A stretch of DNA of 64,000 bases from Gyromitra esculenta (lineage: Eukaryota; Ascomycota; Pezizomycetes; Pezizales; Discinaceae): assembly GCA_038503075.1 (NCBI GenBank), contig JBCAML010000010.1, forward strand, positions 1,178,001 to 1,242,000, written 5' to 3'. A program made the translations under genes and the position numbers. The notes beneath the pieces were generated by a model that saw only the letters and a program-made list of their open reading frames with translations, was not told the origin of the DNA and did not search any database. Numbering within the stretch: the first letter of the stretch is position 1; each line of letters begins with the position of its first letter. This document shows positions 25,012-36,436 of this stretch, in pieces.

Positions 25012-25541
25012 TGTAAATGATGATGGTGGTGATAATCTGAAAGGTGTGTGGGGGGGTGGTGAGGGGAAAAAAGTCTGAAACCACAGAAAACAGACGGTGG
25101 GGGAAAGAATGATGAATTTTGCAGACAAGACAAGCGGGAGAGCGGATGAGTGGGCGGCGGTAGAAATCGGAGCGAAATTTGATTGGCTACGAGCCGTGGC
25201 GCAATATGACCTGCAGACAATGCCCTTTGTCTACCTTGTCTTGCGAATTTTAGAAATCGAGGCTGTTTGCCAAGGAGAGGAAAATAATAGCTTTGTGTGA
25301 CTAAGCTGCGTTATAACTACATGTATGTATGTACGCTACACGTCTCCACTCAATAACTATTCCAAAGCTCGCAAGCGCGTTACCTTCTGCATCACATCGC
25401 ATCTAGCCAGTCCTCACTTTCCTTCAATCACTCCCTTCCTCGCTCTCCCGTCGGCAGGAGAACCTTTTGGAATTATTGGAAGGAGTTATCTGCCAGCCAT
25501 CAGCCAACCAAAACCCGGATTTCGATCTAGATCTAACAAGA
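25012..25541. promoter_or_regulatory. Shared divergent promoter of atp1 and rpb7
   Basis: This 530-bp gap separates the two start codons on opposite strands. ATTGG at 25182-25186 is an inverted CCAAT box, the site of the HAP/CBC complex that controls respiratory genes in fungi. A pyrimidine-rich tract near 25385-25450 precedes RPB7. Confidence 0.45.
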
Positions 25542-26296
25542 ATGTTTTTCATTCACGAGCTTCAACGTACAATTACGCTCCATCCGTCCTACTTTGGCCC
25601 TCACATGCGCGAGTACCTCATTCATAAGCTCCACGCTGATGTTGAGGGCTCTTGCACGGGGCGATACTTTATTATCTGTGTTATTGAACACGACAATATC
25701 ACTCTAGGCAGAATTATCCCGGGTAAGGGCGATGCTGAGTTCACTATAACGTATAAGGCTGTTGTATGGCGACCTTTTAAGGGAGAGACGGTATGTTATG
25801 ATTCTTCACTATCTACCGTGGTTAAAGTCACCCTAGTTAGCTCACTGAAGCCTTCTACTATCACACTAGGTCGACGGAATTGTGAGCTCGGTTAATAAGA
25901 TGGGCTTCTTTGCTGAAGTTGGTCCTCTCACTGTCTTTGTCTCTAGCCATGTAAGCGCCACCACCCTGTTTCACTATGTTCATTCTCACTAGTCAGCTTA
26001 TCCCTCGGGATATCAAATTCGACCCCACCTCCAACCCTCCACAATTTTCAGATAACGGCGATCAGATCATCAATAAAGGATCCCACATACGAATAAAACT
26101 TATGGGTACCAGAAGTGACGTCGGAAAAATGCATGCTATTGGTAGCATCAAGGAGGTATGCCTTTCGCTAAAACATGTGTTCCCAAATTTTATGTTCATC
26201 TTACTGATCCAATCTCCAGGATTATCTTGGGTATGAATACTCGAAATATAAGGATGTCTATTTTAGTGTACTGACACTTTCTATAGTGTATTGTGA
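25542..26296 (+). CDS. rpb7: RNA polymerase II subunit RPB7 (five exons)
   Basis: It pairs with RPB4 to form the stalk of RNA polymerase II, which binds nascent RNA and helps initiation. ATG at 25542 starts FFIHELQRTITLHPSYFGP. Exons: 25542-25790, 25870-25950, 25997-26155, 26220-26230, 26287-26296. The N-terminal RNP-like half ends YKAVVWRPFKGE. The OB/S1 half reads VDGIVSSVNKMGFFAEVGPL, TVFVSSH-LIPRDIKFD and the universal end HAIGSIKE-DYLG. The last two exons are tiny (11 and 10 nt) and give DYLG-VL-stop, where yeast has DYLGAI. In exon 3 the CAG acceptor at 25995-25996 is used, not the TAG four bases earlier, because only it keeps the frame. Confidence 0.92.
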
Positions 26297-27200
26297 TACT
26301 TTATAGTCCACACAAACTACCTTTGACAGGACACCATTGCATCACTTGAATCTTGGATCTGGAACTTTCTTTTCGACTGCAATTAACAACAAAATTCAAA
26401 CACTGTGTTTCGCGCTCCTTATAACGTGCGACGATACAAGTCAGTTACCCCGTTGGATTCTGTTTTCTGAAGAAAAAAAAGTTTTACTCCTACATCTTTG
26501 GTTTGTTGATATTTTTATCTTCGTAACGCTTGTAAATCTTTTTTTTTCGTCCAAGGTCTCGTGCGGTGTATATGCCAGCAGCTTTTTCGTTTTTCTTTCC
26601 TCGCCCCGTTTGGGAAGAAGGTGGTTGTGGATTTGTCACGCAGCATTACGATATCTACCTTTCTTCATGTTAAACACGTCAACCAGCCTCTTGTCTCGCT
26701 CCCCCTAAAACGTGTTGGGGAAATATTACATGCCGAAGGATATCTCAATGTAATAGGTATTGAGTTAGTCATTGCTGTACACGACATGTATATCCTTTGC
26801 TTTTTCGTTGAAGAGGCACGGCGCAGTGCCTTGAGCTGTGTCAATGCTAAAGGCCATTGGTTAGAATTCTCACGTACTGTAAATAGTGTCTAGCTAGCTA
26901 GCAGAGTGTGACTAAATGGAACACGTGTTATATTTAGAAAAAGACATCCAATTATGCCGGAAAATAAAAGCAGCGGTAGTGGTTGATAACAAATTCCCTG
27001 GTAGAGCAGAACGAAGAGGGAGTCATGACCTTGCCAGGCCCGTTTATTTATATAACTGATATTAAAGCGTATCCTATTAGACGGATTCAGGAGTGTCCGA
27101 GCACGGACTACTTAGGTAAAAAAAGAAAGAGTCTTAGCACTTAAATAGGTTCAGTGTCAATACTCAGAAAAAAATTTCATTTACCTAGGTGGCTATCCCC
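26297..27200. other. Intergenic with an unassigned 110-codon frame
   Basis: A plus-strand frame at about 26561-26893 reads DLSRSITISTFLHVKHVNQ with no family I recognise. It may be chance or a short lineage gene. Nothing else is seen. Confidence 0.2.
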
Positions 27201-27291
27201 TGGCGCGCAACCGATCTGGTTCGATATCGAACCAGAATTTGGACGAACAAATATCGGGAAAAAATTAATCCCCACCACAACCACACATCAA

Positions 27292-28662
27292 CTAATAATC
27301 TTGAATATGATACATATAGAAGCAGTTCCGCTTATCATTTAGACATAGTGCATGATCACATGTGTTACACTTCCAAATTGTTTGTGGGGCATCAGTACCT
27401 TCTGGGCCCTCTCCCTGTGTGCGCTTCCACCTGCAAAAAATACAACGCTTTTTCCCTTCCAGTTGAACTGGGAGATGATTGCCAGAATAGAGGGGTTCAG
27501 GTAAACCCTTATTCTTTGTGATATACCGGATTTTAGAGGAGTGGGGGTTTCCAGAATCCTCCTCCACTTGATGAATTTTTCGCTTTTTTCCACTTCTACC
27601 CACGCTGCTTATTACCAGGCCCCATGCAACCTGCAAGCGAAATCTTTTATGCTCCAACTTAAAAGAAAACCCCAAATCACAAAAGATAATAAAGGAATCA
27701 ATAAGGGTGGTGTTTGTATATCAAAAAAAAATGGGAAGCCAAGTGCGAAGGGAAATTAATTGGGTATCATAGTAGGCACGATATTGATCAGCAATATCAA
27801 CCCCTCCCATATGATGATTATAGTCATCAATACATGTTGGTATCTTTAACATTGTCTTCCACTCGCCTTCATTAAAGACCTGTGCTCGCCTGATCCCAGC
27901 TATATTGCTACTTTTGGGTCCTGGTTTGCGTCTTTCTTTTAATACTTCAGAGCTCCTCCCTTTTAAATGATGAGCACTAGTCATCATAGATACAGGAGCA
28001 TTATCAATCCACAGCATAGTTGCAACTCCAAGTTTTACTATCCCAGCTCGGTAATGGTATTGCATTTTTGACAGGGAGTTTTTTGGTATTATGAGTTCAG
28101 GAGGGAAGTCTTTAGACGTAGTTCTGACAGTACCACATGCACCCACCCCCCGCTTTCGGAGGCTGGACACAAGGGGAAGTGATGTGTGGTAGTTGTCAAG
28201 ATAAAGATTAAAAGAATGATGTTTTGGAAGACGGGAAATCATCTAAAGAACAATACTACTTGTGTCGTTTAAATTCTCAGCAGTAGTAGATTCCGAGAAA
28301 GGATCAGGGCCACTTTTGTTGGAAGTAGGATGGAAATCGAAGATATAACCATGATCAGCAGCACAGTGAAACTTCAATCCTTGAGGAATCGGCTTGAATG
28401 GTGTCTTGTATGTATCTGAAGATCGGCCTATACAACGTATGATGGCTTCATCAATTGCAATGTTGGAAGAGAGTACTCGATAGGCTTGAGCTGCATATCG
28501 GACTTGGTCAAGCAGGGGATCAATTTTTTGGCGCCAAAGCCGCTTTCCTGATGCATCATGGGTGGCGGTGTGGACGGGCGGTAGGGACGCCCTAGCAGTA
28601 ACCTCGAGATCTGACGCTGTATTCCCCTTATAGTAGGAGGGCGCATCTACGCGGACTTCCAT
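27292..28662 (-). pseudogene. piggyBac-type transposase, broken by stops
   Basis: Cut-and-paste transposase of the DDE_Tnp_1_7 family. Three open segments lie in one minus-strand frame (28662-28246, 28242-27724, 27675-27292), split by a TAG at about 28243-28245 and by a stop after a poly-T run near 27725. The catalytic Asp regions are visible: SSNIAIDEAIIRCIGRS, FNLYLDNYHTSLPL and HHMGGVDIADQYRAYYDT. The C-terminus has the Cys-rich domain expected of the family (CIFC, CNTC, ALCL, CFYMYH). The N-terminal part is replaced at 28560 by an LTR-like repeat. The run of T bases at the second break points to a slippage indel. TTAA target sites and element ends were not located. Confidence 0.85.
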
Positions 28663-28954
28663 TAGGTAGGTCTTTCCCAGGGACTTTTATCACCAATGGC
28701 TCTGTGAGCGACACCTGCGAGCGACGTCCAAGGTATGCTCTATGGCGGGGAGGAGGCGAGAGCCCCCGAATAGCACGCCCAAGAATAGACCGTGTATATA
28801 GAGTAGAGAATAGTATATGGTATAGTAAAAGAATAGTGATGGGTGATGTACAAAAAGCCGCGACCCCGCCAAAAGATATACACGATCCCCCCCCACTACC
28901 ACCTCCATACCCTAACCCACGTCACGTGATAAGTCACGTGACATCGTCTCCCTA
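28560..28954. repeat. LTR-like repeat (relative of 8745-9200)
   Basis: It carries the same CAGTAACCTCGAGATCTGAC core (28599-28618), a GTGATGTACAAAA block and a terminal CACGTGACATCG. It cuts into the piggyBac-like gene. The left edge is approximate. Confidence 0.5.
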
Positions 28955-29366
28955 TCTCAAGGGGCGAGGTTTCCCGTCAAGCTCTCAGGTATCCCCCGAG
29001 ATGAGCAGTGTTACTTGAATGGGAAACTAAGCGACGAGAGCGTTTACGAGATTCCACAGGCTCTACGAGGTGTTCAAGTATAGAGGACTTGAGGACGGCG
29101 ACAGCGTAAGGTTATGAAGTATAACCGAGGTTTGTATTGTAGGATACAAATGAGGGAACAATAGAAGACGTTGCTTAAAGAAAGAAGAAGGAAAAGTACA
29201 ATATGAGGGGAAACCCCTTCGCTTATATACCACGTTCCAACTCCTTCGATGACAAAGACATGACTCATTGTAACAGGAAACCCATGGAAACACAAAGAAC
29301 AACAAAAGAACGCGACAACCATATACCCATGTACCTAACCACTCGACCTATCATCCATCCATGAAA
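28955..29366 (-). repeat. Solo LTR, perfect TSD CCCTA
   Basis: 412 bp from TCTCAAGG to CCATGAAA on the plus strand. The 5-bp duplication CCCTA flanks it exactly (28950-28954 and 29367-29371). It is the subfamily with AAGCAACGTCTTC, like the 3629 and 46198 copies. Confidence 0.88.
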
Positions 29367-29589
29367 CCCTACCACGCCTGCAACCTCACGCCTGCAACCT
29401 CACACCCCACCACAACCCTCCCCTCCTAGAATTGGCCGTCCCATGGCCAACACCTTACCAGAAACCCCCCCTACCGCGAAGACCCCAAGGAAATGAATAC
29501 CCCCAAAGGAAACAGATACCCCCCCTTTCGAGCCAAGAAACGACGACATAAACAAAGGAAACCCCTCACCATAAACCACCTATGCTGTT

Positions 29590-30230
29590 GTCCTCCATCG
29601 CTTTGCTCCACCATCAGCCCTTTCCTCCTCCCAAGACTCCACTTAGTGGCGGCCCGGCCGTAGAAATCTCTCTCTCCTCTTCTCTCTCCTCTTCTCCACC
29701 ACTCACCTCGCTCTCTCCGCCCTCCCCCTCTGGCAGGAATGGAGTCACCGAAAAACTGTCCTGTAGAAGAGCCTCCTTTCCTTCCTGGGTGACTCTCAAT
29801 GGCGGTTCCCAGGTTCCCGCATCACGCGCCTGGAAGAACGAGTCTTTTCCAAAGTCACACCGCTCGGCCCATTCCTGCACCCTATACCCCTCTCAAATCG
29901 CTTCCACCAACCCCTTCCTAATCTTCTCTATCAGCCCCCAAGCCACCTTTTCATCTGCTCCCAGGAGAACCTCCAGCTCCCACCGAACCCATGCAGACTA
30001 CCAGTCTACCAGGCCTAAAAGCGCATCCACGACTCCCCACACACCTCGTACCTCAGGGGTGCAAGGAAAGCCCCCCATCATACGTCTGTGGACGTTGATC
30101 TGCCCAGTAGGATTATTCAGGAGCACGCCCAAAGACCTATGTGCCTCGGTCATCTCTGTTTTCACGGATGAAACAGAGTGACAGGTTAGGGTTCGACTAA
30201 GACGGTGGCGATAGATGGGGGGTTTATTCA
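29590..30230 (-). pseudogene. Unrecognised decayed minus-strand frame
   Basis: One minus-strand frame stays protein-like across several stops: PEVRGVWGVVDALLGLVDW, stop, VRWELEVLLGADEKVAWGL, stop, YRVQEWAERCDFGKDSF, then a Glu/Gly-rich tail. I do not recognise the family. Its position between two solo LTRs suggests a retroelement or captured-gene remnant. The solo LTR at 30160 overlaps its start. Confidence 0.3.
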
Positions 30231-30569
30231 TAATGTCTTTGTTGTTCGGTTGTATTTCGGTTATGCAGTTTTAGGAAGAAAAGCGGGGTATATAAGGGAT
30301 GGGTTTTGGTTGTTGTCAGTGTTTTCTTCTTCTTTCCTTAAACAACGTTCTCGTTTACCTTCTACTGTGTTTATTCAATACCACTTCGATTCTACTTCAG
30401 AATCCTTGCTGTCTCTGTTCACTTTGCTGCACTTGTCTCATCTCGAGATAGACCATCACGTAGAACTTGTAGAAACGTTGTACTTCTCGAACGTGTTAGA
30501 ACCTCGCCTAAGTAGCACTACTCACCTTCAGGGATACTGAAGGGCTTATCGAGGGACTGTACCGTGAGA
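30160..30569 (+). repeat. Solo LTR
   Basis: 410 bp, TTTCACGG...CCGTGAGA, with TATA (GTATATAAGG), the TTAAACAACGTTCTC block and the hairpin near 30520. No clean TSD (TCTGT versus CTGCC). Confidence 0.82.
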
Positions 30570-30922
30570 CTGCCTCAACTGCCCCACATCAGCAAAGTAT
30601 ATTGGTGCCAGGGACCCCGGTTGTCCCATGGGAAGACCTGACTTCTGGGGAGTCCCTGGGCCCATGCGCATGGTCTCAGGAGTGTCCCTGGACCAAAGGA
30701 CCAAGTCCCAGGAGGGTCATGGCAGACCATGAGCCCTAACTCTACTAACCGATGGTTACCCGGCCTATTCTGTTTGTTATGAAAACGCGTCTTTTTCAGC
30801 ACTTCTCAAACAACATCATCGACGCACAATAGCAGCAAGAGCAGCTTCTCCCGCCAGCAGCAGAGCCTCCAGCGCCTCCGCCTCCGCCAGCAGCAGGAGC
30901 CTCCAGCGTCTCCACCCCCACC
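30570..30922. other. Low-complexity region between LTRs
   Basis: 30600-30760 is rich in GGGA/TCCC words and loosely like 31930-32060. 30830-30920 is a CAGCAG/CCTCCGCC repeat. No gene. Confidence 0.4.
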
Positions 30923-31305
30923 TTTCACGGATAGGAATGGGTAAAGGGTCAAGGATAATGTGTGGGTTGTTATGGTTTTTGGTTAGGATGAAATAATGGC
31001 TTTGTTGTTCGGTTGTTGTTCAGGTATGAATCATGGTATGCAGAAAGTGGGGTATTTAAGTGTTGGGTTTCGGTCGTTTTGTATCTTCTTCTTTTTCTTT
31101 CCTTAAGCAACGTTCTCGTTTCACTTCTACCTGTATTATTTTAATACTATCTTGGTTCTACCTCAGAACCTTCGCTGTCGCTGTGAAACATCGCCGATAC
31201 TTCGCCTTGAAGTATACCCACTGTAGAACTTGTAGAAATACTGCACTCTTCGAACATGTTAGTACCTCGCTTAAGTAGCACTGCTCACCTTCAGGGATAC
31301 TGAAT
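30923..31305 (+). repeat. Solo LTR truncated at the 3' hairpin
   Basis: It starts TTTCACGGAT and carries the TTAAGCAACGTTCTCG block, but stops at the GGGATACTGAA hairpin arm without the CCGTGAGA end. The same CAGCAG-rich repeat lies on both sides (30830-30922 and 31315-31390). Confidence 0.78.
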
Positions 31306-31504
31306 GCTCAGCGCTTCCTGTGCCTCCGCCAGCAGCAGCTTCCTCCGCCCCCGCCAGCAGCAGCAGCTTCCGCCCCCACCAGGAGTGGCTTATTTTAGTG
31401 TGTATATAGAGAGATTTTGTACATAGATTAATAAAGATAATTTGCTGATTGCGGCATTAATGATACCATATGAGCAAGATGTAGAAGCTTTAGGTGTAGG
31501 TAGG

Positions 31505-31914
31505 TTTCATGGATAGAAACGGAGTATTGGGTTAGGGTTTTTGTTAGGTGGTTGTAATAAGTCTCGAGTATTATTATAATGTCTTTGTCTTTCGGTTGTT
31601 GTCGGGTGTTGGTTGTGGTATGGGGAAAGTGGGGTATTTAAGCGATGGATTTTGTTCGCTCTTTGTCTCTTCTTCTTCTTTCCTTAAGCAACGTTCTCGT
31701 TACCTTCTGCTGTACCTGTTAAAATACTATTTCAGTTCTACCTCAGAATCCTCGCTGTCGCTCTCTACTTCGCTGCTCCTATCTCGCCTTGAGATAGACC
31801 TCTAGTAGAACTTGTAGAAACACTGCACTCTTTGAACGTGTTGTCACCTCGCTTAAGTAGCACTGCTCACCTTCAGGGATACTGAAGGGCTTAATGAGGG
31901 ACTCAACCGTGAGA
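31505..31914 (+). repeat. Solo LTR, perfect TSD GTAGG
   Basis: 410 bp, TTTCATGG...CCGTGAGA, flanked by GTAGG at 31500-31504 and 31915-31919. TATA-like GGGGTATTTAAG, the AAGCAACGTTCTCG block and the hairpin are all present. Confidence 0.9.
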
Positions 31915-31924
31915 GTAGGGTAAC

Positions 31925-32115
31925 TACGGCTAGTTGCTTAGTAGTACCAGAGCTCTCCTTGGGACTAAAGCGTGTGCTCTCGGGAGTCCCACGGGACCCC
32001 CAAGGACCCATACCAAAAAACCTCGAGATCAAGTGGTGGTCAAATCCGGTCCGGCTGTCCCTGATACTCCCTGATACTTCCAGAGACATTTTTTGACTTT
32101 TCCTGATGCAAATAC
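31925..32115 (-). repeat. Repeat that forms the empty site of the 46-kb LTR insertion
   Basis: Read on the minus strand it matches both flanks of the LTR at 46198-46647: CATCAGGAAAAGTCAAAAAA on one side, and GTATGGGTCC with GGGACTCCC on the other. Confidence 0.6.
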
Positions 32116-32275
32116 ACCTTGCTTAAATCAAACAATGTCCAGCAGGACCATACACACTGACCTAAACAGTTCCCATCGCTAAATACCTTTAATTATTATG
32201 TGTTTAATTTAATTTGTTTAAACCCGTAGGCTTGAGGAGAAGAAATAGTATGGTGGTGGGCTGTGTGTGTGGTTT

Positions 32276-32694
32276 TCTCACGGTTGAGTCCCTCGTTAAG
32301 CCTTTCAGTATCCCTGAAGGTGAGCAGTGCTACTTAGTGAGGTATCAACGCGTTCAAAGAGTGCAGTGTTTCTACAGGTTCTACAATGGGTTTATCTCAA
32401 GGCGAGATAAGTGCAGTGAAGTGAACAGCGACAGCAAGGATTCTGAGATAGAATCGAGATAGTATTCCGACAAATACAGAAGAAGGTAAACGAGAACGTT
32501 GCTTAAGAAAAGAAAGAAGAAGAAAAACCACAACGACCAAAATCCTTCACTTAAATACCCCGCTTTCCCGTAACACAAACGACAACCCAACAATAACTGA
32601 GAGACAACCGAACAACAAAGCTATTATATTCCAGCGACCCTTCGTTACTACCAACAACTTCACCTAAATCCATTACCCAGTTTCATCCGTGAAA
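32276..32694 (-). repeat. Solo LTR, perfect TSD GGTTT
   Basis: 419 bp from TCTCACGG to CCGTGAAA on the plus strand, with GGTTT at 32271-32275 and 32695-32699. Confidence 0.9.
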
Positions 32695-32869
32695 GGTTTA
32701 GACAAAGAATTCTGTGTGTTTCTGGTTGTACTTGACATTGGATGATATTCTAAAGATGTTTATGGCTAGTATGCTGACATTGAAAAGGTTTTCTCTATTT
32801 TTGAATGATGCTTGTGCCAAGCTTTTCTGAATCCGGCTAGTGCACCAGATTTTAATTGTGCCTGAAGGT

Positions 32870-33640
32870 GTAAGGGATAGCGCGGAGAAAACCTTTCCCA
32901 TGCCCGCGCTTTTCCTAAAGTACTTTCAAATAGAGAAAACCTTTTCCATACCATGCACTTGGCAGAGCCCTCTCACAAATACCATTGTACTTTTTTAATG
33001 CAAGCAGAACTGAACGTTTCACACTTTGACCTTCCCCCCCCACTCCAACAATGGCTCACGCAGAACCAGCCCCCAGCAACAAATATACTTGTGCAGGTGC
33101 ATGTAGCAGGCCCAGAAAGCATGCTTAGGGAAGTAGGGTAACTGCGCACAGCAGCATCCAAACCCACCCCCAGAGCAATGCCCACGAAAAATTGAAATGC
33201 ATTGTTTATATTTAAGGATATAAAGATAAAATATGTAAAAATATTGCACAGATAAACACCAATAGTACTTGTAATGTGTCTCTGCTTTGTTATAAATAAA
33301 CATATATTGCCGATAGGGTTGTGGTTGCAATTGTGTCATAAGCGAAATCATTACATGTAACTCTAGAGGATTTGTCCAAATACCATACACATTACTATGA
33401 AAAAAATAAATATCTTTTAATATTTTTAAGGATACTTCATATTTACTAGTTAAAGCTCTTGAAGTTTGGCATAGTCTCTGTGACATAAAATATGTCTAAG
33501 TAAAGTGGGTTAACATTTTTAAAGGATGCTGATACCGAGTGCTATTTCATGTGTGGTTGCCATGGGGCTCCAACCATGAGATCTCGCTTACAACCAACAC
33601 TAGAAGCACTGTAGAGCTGCAACACAGTAGTGACACTGTA
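32870..33640. repeat. Repeat family with GAGAAAACCTTTCCC end (copy A)
   Basis: Non-coding repeat. 32940-33640 matches 55380-56090 in reverse orientation along its length. Its left end (32885-33180) also matches 35800-36420 in reverse, so copies A and C face each other around the LINE fragment. Confidence 0.65.
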
Positions 33641-33702
33641 TAGGAACTCCTAGCATTTATTTATACAAAAAATTTAAATATTCTATCTTATTACCTTCAA
33701 GC

Positions 33703-35314
33703 ATGAACAATACATCCTCAGTCCCCACTACAATCTCTTCGATTGAAAGTTCACCACCACCTTTTGCGTTGCAATGGCGTTACACACAGCCAAAAGTCTC
33801 TAACACTTCCGCTTCATTTCATTACCCCGCTCACAAAAACAAGTTGGATCCTTGTTTTAACAACACCACTCCGATCGCATGTCTTCAGAAGACACAGCAA
33901 GAATCTTTACACCTTTCTTCCCCTCCCTCCAAAGAGGTGAAGCCTCTACCACTCCTGCTTCCTCCGCAACTGCCATGGCGGAACCAAGAACTCCCTCACC
34001 ATCAAAACGGCAGAGAGCTGACACCTCTCCTCCATCACCACCTGTCTTTTCCCACCCCACTAATTTGATTTCTATGATGCAAAATAAGGACAACGGGATC
34101 ACAGGAGCCCCCATGACCCTCAAGACAGTTAGTCAGTTCCTCACAAAGGCTGACGAACTGAACCTCATCCACTTCACCTCCCTCCTTAACATGATACAAA
34201 GATCTACAAAGCGAGGTCACCCTACTGAAAGAGGCTGCAAGAGTCCAACACCTCTCCTGACATGTTTCCAGAGTCTCCAACTCGAAGAAACAAGAGTGCA
34301 TGCACCTTCTCACAGTAGGGAAAGCAGCGCCCCTGCACCACCTGCACCACCTAGTGCTCCTGCTGCTCCTGCTCCTGCTGCTGCAATTCCCGCTCCTCTG
34401 CCCCAAAGCCTTTGCAATGGGCCCAGGTGGCCGCCAAGAAACCCAAGAGAAAGCCCTAACCAGTAAAGGCCAAACAGGCTGCTAACGCCCCTGCCCCTAA
34501 GATTTCATCTTCCTCTCCCTCAACATCTCCCACCATGCGTGCTCGCCGTTTAATTGTCAAACACGACGGCACTCCTCTTTCTCAAGGGTCACCCACGGAA
34601 ATCAGAGATAAACTCAACTCTGCCATTGGTTCCATCACCATCCAGTCTGTAGCAATAGACACACATTCCCAGAATGTGTAGTTGACGGTCATGAACAATA
34701 TGTTTGCCAACACCCATTACAGGAAAGTTGGTCAATTTCTCCACTTAATCCCAGGAGCTCACTCCCTACACCTTGATGAACCATTGCACCAACTTGTTGT
34801 ACATGGTATTCCCACTTCTATGGAGCCCTCTGCTATTCAGCAAGAACTCTGCAACTTCAACCCTGGCATTATTATGGACATTCCCCCCAGGTGGCTCACT
34901 CTACCTGAAAAACGAAGAGGAAAAACAGTTTCCTCAATTGTTATCACACTCTCTGGCCCCAAAGCTAATGAGATCGCCAACCGCACTCGCTTATCTGCCT
35001 TCTCTACCACTGTTAGATCCGAATGCAAACTCCGCTTCGGACCCTCCACCCAGTGTTCCCAATGCCACAAATTTGGACACCACACAAACAAATGCCCCAA
35101 TCAACCATGCTGTTGCTGGTGTGTTGGACTCCATCCCACGGCAGCTCATAGCTGCCCCACACACTCTTGCTCAATTAAAGGCCGCCCCTGCTCTCACACT
35201 CTTGTCAAGTGTGTTAACTGCGACGGACTCCATGAGTCACACCTGAACAGCTGCCCATCACGCCCTTCAAAGGCTTCACCGCCCCCTCCAGCAGATGATC
35301 AGATGGACCTTTAG
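33703..35314 (+). pseudogene. LINE ORF1 (gag-like, three zinc knuckles), broken
   Basis: This is an RNA-binding ORF1 of a non-LTR retrotransposon. The N-terminal part is Pro/Ser-rich with a basic patch (SPSKRQRADTSPPSPP), followed by TLKTVSQFLTKADELN. A frameshift near 34225 and stops at about 34457 and 34679-34681 break the frame. The next segment reads RARRLIVKHDGTPL, then YRKVGQFLHLIPG. The C-terminus holds three Cys/His knuckles: CSQCHKFGHHTNKC, CCWCVGLHPTAAHSC and CVNCDGLHESHLNSC. Such triple knuckles mark fungal LINE ORF1 proteins. No endonuclease or reverse transcriptase follows; a poly-A run at about 35686-35697 closes the copy. It is therefore internally deleted or non-autonomous. 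Confidence 0.75.
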
Positions 35315-35700
35315 GTCACTTCACTTATATTTGTTCAACCCCAACTAACTTTGATTGGAATTTTTTCTTGGCTGCTCTTTACTTCCATTGTGGCTTTACT
35401 GTGGACTTACTTCTACTGTTTCTCATTGTTTCTTTGGTTGTTGTTTACAAGTCTCTTTACTTTCACAGGCATTTGTTGTCAATTTTCCCTGCACTGTTAA
35501 GTTGTTCATCGCAGGAACATTGTCTTGTTCTGTCAGGAGTACTTGGTTCGCTTTTCCTTTGTGTTCTCTCTTGTTACCCAAGTGGATAAGGGTGTTTATT
35601 TGGTGGGGATAGGTTTTTTGACTTCATAACCTTTGTGTTGCATAAGCGGTTTTGTACCTAGAAACAACAATCAAATGATTTAAACAAAAAAAAAAAATCA
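35315..35700 (+). mobile_element. LINE 3' part with A-rich tail
   Basis: Untranslated, T-rich sequence after the ORF1 stop, ending in a run of 12 A bases near 35686-35697. ORF2 is missing. Confidence 0.45.
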
Positions 35701-35709
35701 AGTGTGAAC

Positions 35710-36430
35710 AATAATATTTTGGGGGTTTTTCTAGCCCTAGGGGGCGCCCAAAGGGGTTTCTTTCAGGGTTACCCTGCTTCCCAAAAGCCTGCTTTCTTGA
35801 CCTCGTGCCCGCACATGTATATTTGTTGCTGGGGGCTGGTTCTGCGTGAGCCATTGTTGGAGTGGGGGGGGAAGGTCAAAGTGTGAAACGTTCAGTTCTG
35901 CTGGCATTAAAAAAGTACAATGGTATCCGTGAGAGGGCGCTGCCAAGTGCATGGTATGGAAAAGGTTTTCTCCTTTCAAATACCTTCCCCTCCTAATACG
36001 ATACCCACACCCTTCCACACATGCCCAAGGGAATACGTCTATGAGCATATCCCAGCAAGTGATAAATATAGCTTCAAAATAGTAACAAGAAATAAATAAA
36101 GTTATAATTAATCTAGCAAAGAACCTTGTTAATCCAATTTCCTGGACGTTTGTATATATTACCATCCCTTCATAATTTACCCTCGTTTTTTGATACCGGT
36201 TTAATTTCCATGGCAGAGATTTTCTTGGGATAGATAGAGATTTTCTTGATGTCATTTCTTAGCCTTGGTATACTTCAACCATGCCCTAGAACTTAGGGAG
36301 GGTTGGTTGATTTTTTATGGTAAGGCAATGGTTTTACCTTGGATGGAGGGTGTCTTTAAATTTGGTGGTTGAGGGTATCCGAAAGTACTGCAGGAAAAGC
36401 GCGGGCATGGGAAAGGTTTTCTCGATAGCG
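35710..36430. repeat. Repeat family copy C (inverted, with a 350-bp insert)
   Basis: 35800-35990 and 36375-36420 are the reverse complement of 33150-32885. The stretch 36010-36370 between them is not shared. Confidence 0.55.
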
Positions 36431-36436
36431 CGATTG

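Noticed and set aside
25993..25996. TAG at 25991-25992 as the RPB7 exon 3 acceptor
   Set aside because: Using it shifts the frame; the CAG four bases later restores HLIPRDIKF.
26561..26893. 110-codon plus-strand frame as a gene
   Set aside because: No recognisable family, start or splice context; kept only as a note.
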